Assembly (NCBI RefSeq): GCF_014650695.1
Contig: NZ_BMVL01000003.1
Span: forward strand, 621,197-663,611
Reading direction: 5' to 3'
Length of the DNA stretch: 42,415 nt
Source: Streptomyces avidinii
Lineage (GTDB): Bacteria; Actinomycetota; Actinomycetes; Streptomycetales; Streptomycetaceae
Positions 41,110-42,415 of the stretch are shown here, piece after piece. Position 1 is the first letter of the stretch, and the number at the start of each line of letters is the position of its first letter. The notes under the pieces are model-generated. The model ran no database searches, was not told the DNA's origin, and worked only from the letters and a program-made list of their open reading frames with translations. The position numbers and the translations under genes were made by a program.

Positions 41110-42415
41110 ATGTACAGGGGGATGGAGTTGGCGGGCCGCTACCGCCTCGACAGCCGGTTGGGGCACGGCGGTATGGGCGAGGTGTGGGCGGCGTCCGATC
41201 TGAGGCTGCGCCGCACCGTCGCGATCAAGATGGTGCTCGCCTCACATCTGCGTGACGACCGCCTGGCCGCCCAGGTCCTGGCCCGCTTCCGCCGTGAAGG
41301 CGAGGCGGCCGCCCGGCTGAACCACCGCAACATCGCCATCGTCCACGACCTGGGCGAACACCAGGAGACGGGCGCCGACGGGCAGGTGGAAGTCTCCCCG
41401 TTCCTCGTCATGGAGTTCCTGGAAGGGCGTGATCTCGCGACGGTCCTGCACGAGGACCACCCCGGCGGGCTTCCCCCGGAGAAGGTGCTGGAGTACGGCG
41501 CCCAGGTGTGCGACGGGCTGGCCGCCGCCCACGCGCGGAACATCGTGCACCGCGACATCAAGCCGGCCAACCTCATGCTCCTCGACGACGGCACCATCAA
41601 GATCTGCGACTTCGGAATCGTCCAGATCCAGGACGGCACGCTCGGCCTGACCACGGCCGGAGCGCTGCTCGGCAGCCCTCTCTACATGGCTCCCGAGCAG
41701 CTCAGAGGCCAGACACCGACGCACTCGGCCGACCTGTACGCCCTGGGTGCCAGCCTGTACGAGCTCCTCACCGGGCGCCCCCCGTTCACCGCGGACTCCG
41801 CGTACGCCGTCATCGCCATGCACCTGTCCACCACTCCCGAACCGCCCAGCACCCACCAGCCCGCCATCCCGCCCGGCATCGACACCCTCATCACCTCCCT
41901 CCTTGCCAAAGACCCCGCCGACCGTCCCCTCACCGCCAAGGAGGTCGGCGCACGCCTGCGCTCGGCACACCTCGCACCCGGGCCAACCAACGGCCCTGCT
42001 GCGGAAGCTCCGGAAACCGACGAGGAGCGCCACCAACGGGCCGCCGAAGCCGGAGACTCCGACGCCATGTTCAGCCTCGCGCTGTTGCTGACAGAGGCTG
42101 ACCGCATCGACGAAGCGGAAACCTGGTATCGGAAAGCCGCCGACGCCGGAAACACCGACGCCATGCACGGCCTCGGATTCCTGCTGGAGGACACCGGCCG
42201 CACCCACGAGGCGGAAACCTGGTACCGGAAGGTCGCCGACGCCGGAGACAGCGTCGCAATGAACAACCTCGGACTCCTGCTGGCCAACACCGGCCGCCCC
42301 AACGAGGCAGAAACCTGGTACCAGAAAGCCGCCGACGCCGGAAACAGCGGCTCAATGCACGGCCTCGGATTCCTGCTGGAGGACACCGGCCGCCCCAACG
42401 AGGCAGAAACCTGGT
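41110..42415 (+). CDS. Hanks-type Ser/Thr protein kinase with Sel1/TPR-like repeats (3' end outside window)
   Basis: At least 435 codons, open to the window edge. The kinase domain shows 'YRLDSRLGHGGMGEVWAASD' (Gly-rich loop), 'VAIKMV' (ATP lysine, about residue 40), 'IVHRDIKPANLMLLDD' (catalytic Asp, about residue 149), 'ICDFGIV' (Mg-binding Asp, about residue 167) and 'GSPLYMAPEQLRG'. After about residue 300 no TM helix is seen. Instead, 32-residue repeats 'EAETWYRKAADAGNTDAM' to 'LGFLLEDTGR' begin, Sel1/TPR-like helical pairs for protein binding. It phosphorylates Ser/Thr on unknown partners and appears soluble. The start is ATG 41110 (leaderless) or 41122. Confidence 0.93.
   Translation, partial: MYRGMELAGRYRLDSRLGHGGMGEVWAASDLRLRRTVAIKMVLASHLRDDRLAAQVLARFRREGEAAARLNHRNIAIVHDLGEHQETGADGQVEVSPFLVMEFLEGRDLATVLHEDHPGGLPPEKVLEYGAQVCDGLAAAHARNIVHRDIKPANLMLLDDGTIKICDFGIVQIQDGTLGLTTAGALLGSPLYMAPEQLRGQTPTHSADLYALGASLYELLTGRPPFTADSAYAVIAMHLSTTPEPPSTHQPAIPPGIDTLITSLLAKDPADRPLTAKEVGARLRSAHLAPGPTNGPAAEAPETDEERHQRAAEAGDSDAMFSLALLLTEADRIDEAETWYRKAADAGNTDAMHGLGFLLEDTGRTHEAETWYRKVADAGDSVAMNNLGLLLANTGRPNEAETWYQKAADAGNSGSMHGLGFLLEDTGRPNEAETW
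42112..42415 (+). repeat. 96-bp tandem repeats in the kinase gene
   Basis: Units begin at 42112, 42208, 42304 and 42400 with GA(A/G)GC(G/A)GAAACCTGGTA. Long stretches are identical between units; for example CTCGGATTCCTGCTGGAGGA occurs in two of them. A more diverged unit precedes them at about 42016. The array continues beyond the window. Confidence 0.9.

Noticed and set aside
40795..41166. 123-codon minus-strand gene across the kinase promoter
   Set aside because: Arg/Gly/His-rich, crosses the IS target site, a hairpin and the kinase start; no domain or ribosome-binding site.
42016..42415. CRISPR or satellite array at the window end
   Set aside because: The 96-bp units keep an open frame with Sel1/TPR-like consensus and are part of the kinase gene.

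Overview
The window is high-GC actinobacterial DNA, very probably from a Streptomyces chromosome. The reasons are the GC-rich third codon positions, frequent GTG starts, leaderless genes with TANNNT boxes just before the start codon, an ectABCD operon, and many small families typical of the genus. No rRNA, tRNA or CRISPR array was seen, and the last gene runs off the right edge.

Layout. Positions 1-3160 hold a VOC protein, a decayed ClC chloride channel, cutA, and a catalytic-domain-only alanyl-tRNA synthetase paralogue. The paralogue is preceded by a small alanine-rich leader ORF. A 160-bp palindromic repeat then separates it from a Tat-exported PHP-phosphoesterase/propeller protein (minus strand). 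Positions 5.7-11.6 kb hold an SDR/TetR divergent pair sharing an 18-bp palindrome, a NUDIX-like protein, two secreted proteins, a GNAT acetyltransferase and a MarR regulator. Positions 11.9-15.3 kb are the ectoine/5-hydroxyectoine operon ectABCD, divergent from the MarR gene. An 11-bp-stem hairpin follows, then an MFS exporter, an SRPBCC protein and a membrane protein. Positions 18-33 kb are ordinary chromosomal genes: katG with a divergent Fur-type regulator, AraC, DJ-1/PfpI, an AI-2E-type permease, MMPL, nucleoside hydrolase, TetR, small membrane proteins, YCII, a sirtuin and several small unknowns.

Positions 34.4-40.8 kb are a mobile-element scrapyard and the most unusual part. Two broken IS5-type transposase pieces are joined in opposite orientation. 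Further right is a nested structure. An outer insertion sequence (35842-40792, 14-bp inverted repeats, 7-bp target duplication) encodes a 491-aa DDE transposase and a convergent 61-aa protein that is essentially the C-terminal KOW domain of NusG. Into it, exactly at the ribosome-binding site of the KOW gene, a 3,038-bp composite element has inserted (10-bp duplication). That element consists of a complete 1,400-bp ISAs1-type IS, an inverted 386-bp copy of one IS end, and between them one secreted protein. The secreted protein has a ricin-type lectin domain behind a beta-rich, possibly pore-forming domain.

The right end begins a leaderless Hanks-type Ser/Thr kinase with near-identical 96-bp C-terminal repeats. 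A short 3'-flanking repeat (consensus half GGCAAGATCCGGAAGAG) sits at the stop codons of three unrelated minus-strand genes and occurs in other copies, one pair forming the 160-bp palindrome.
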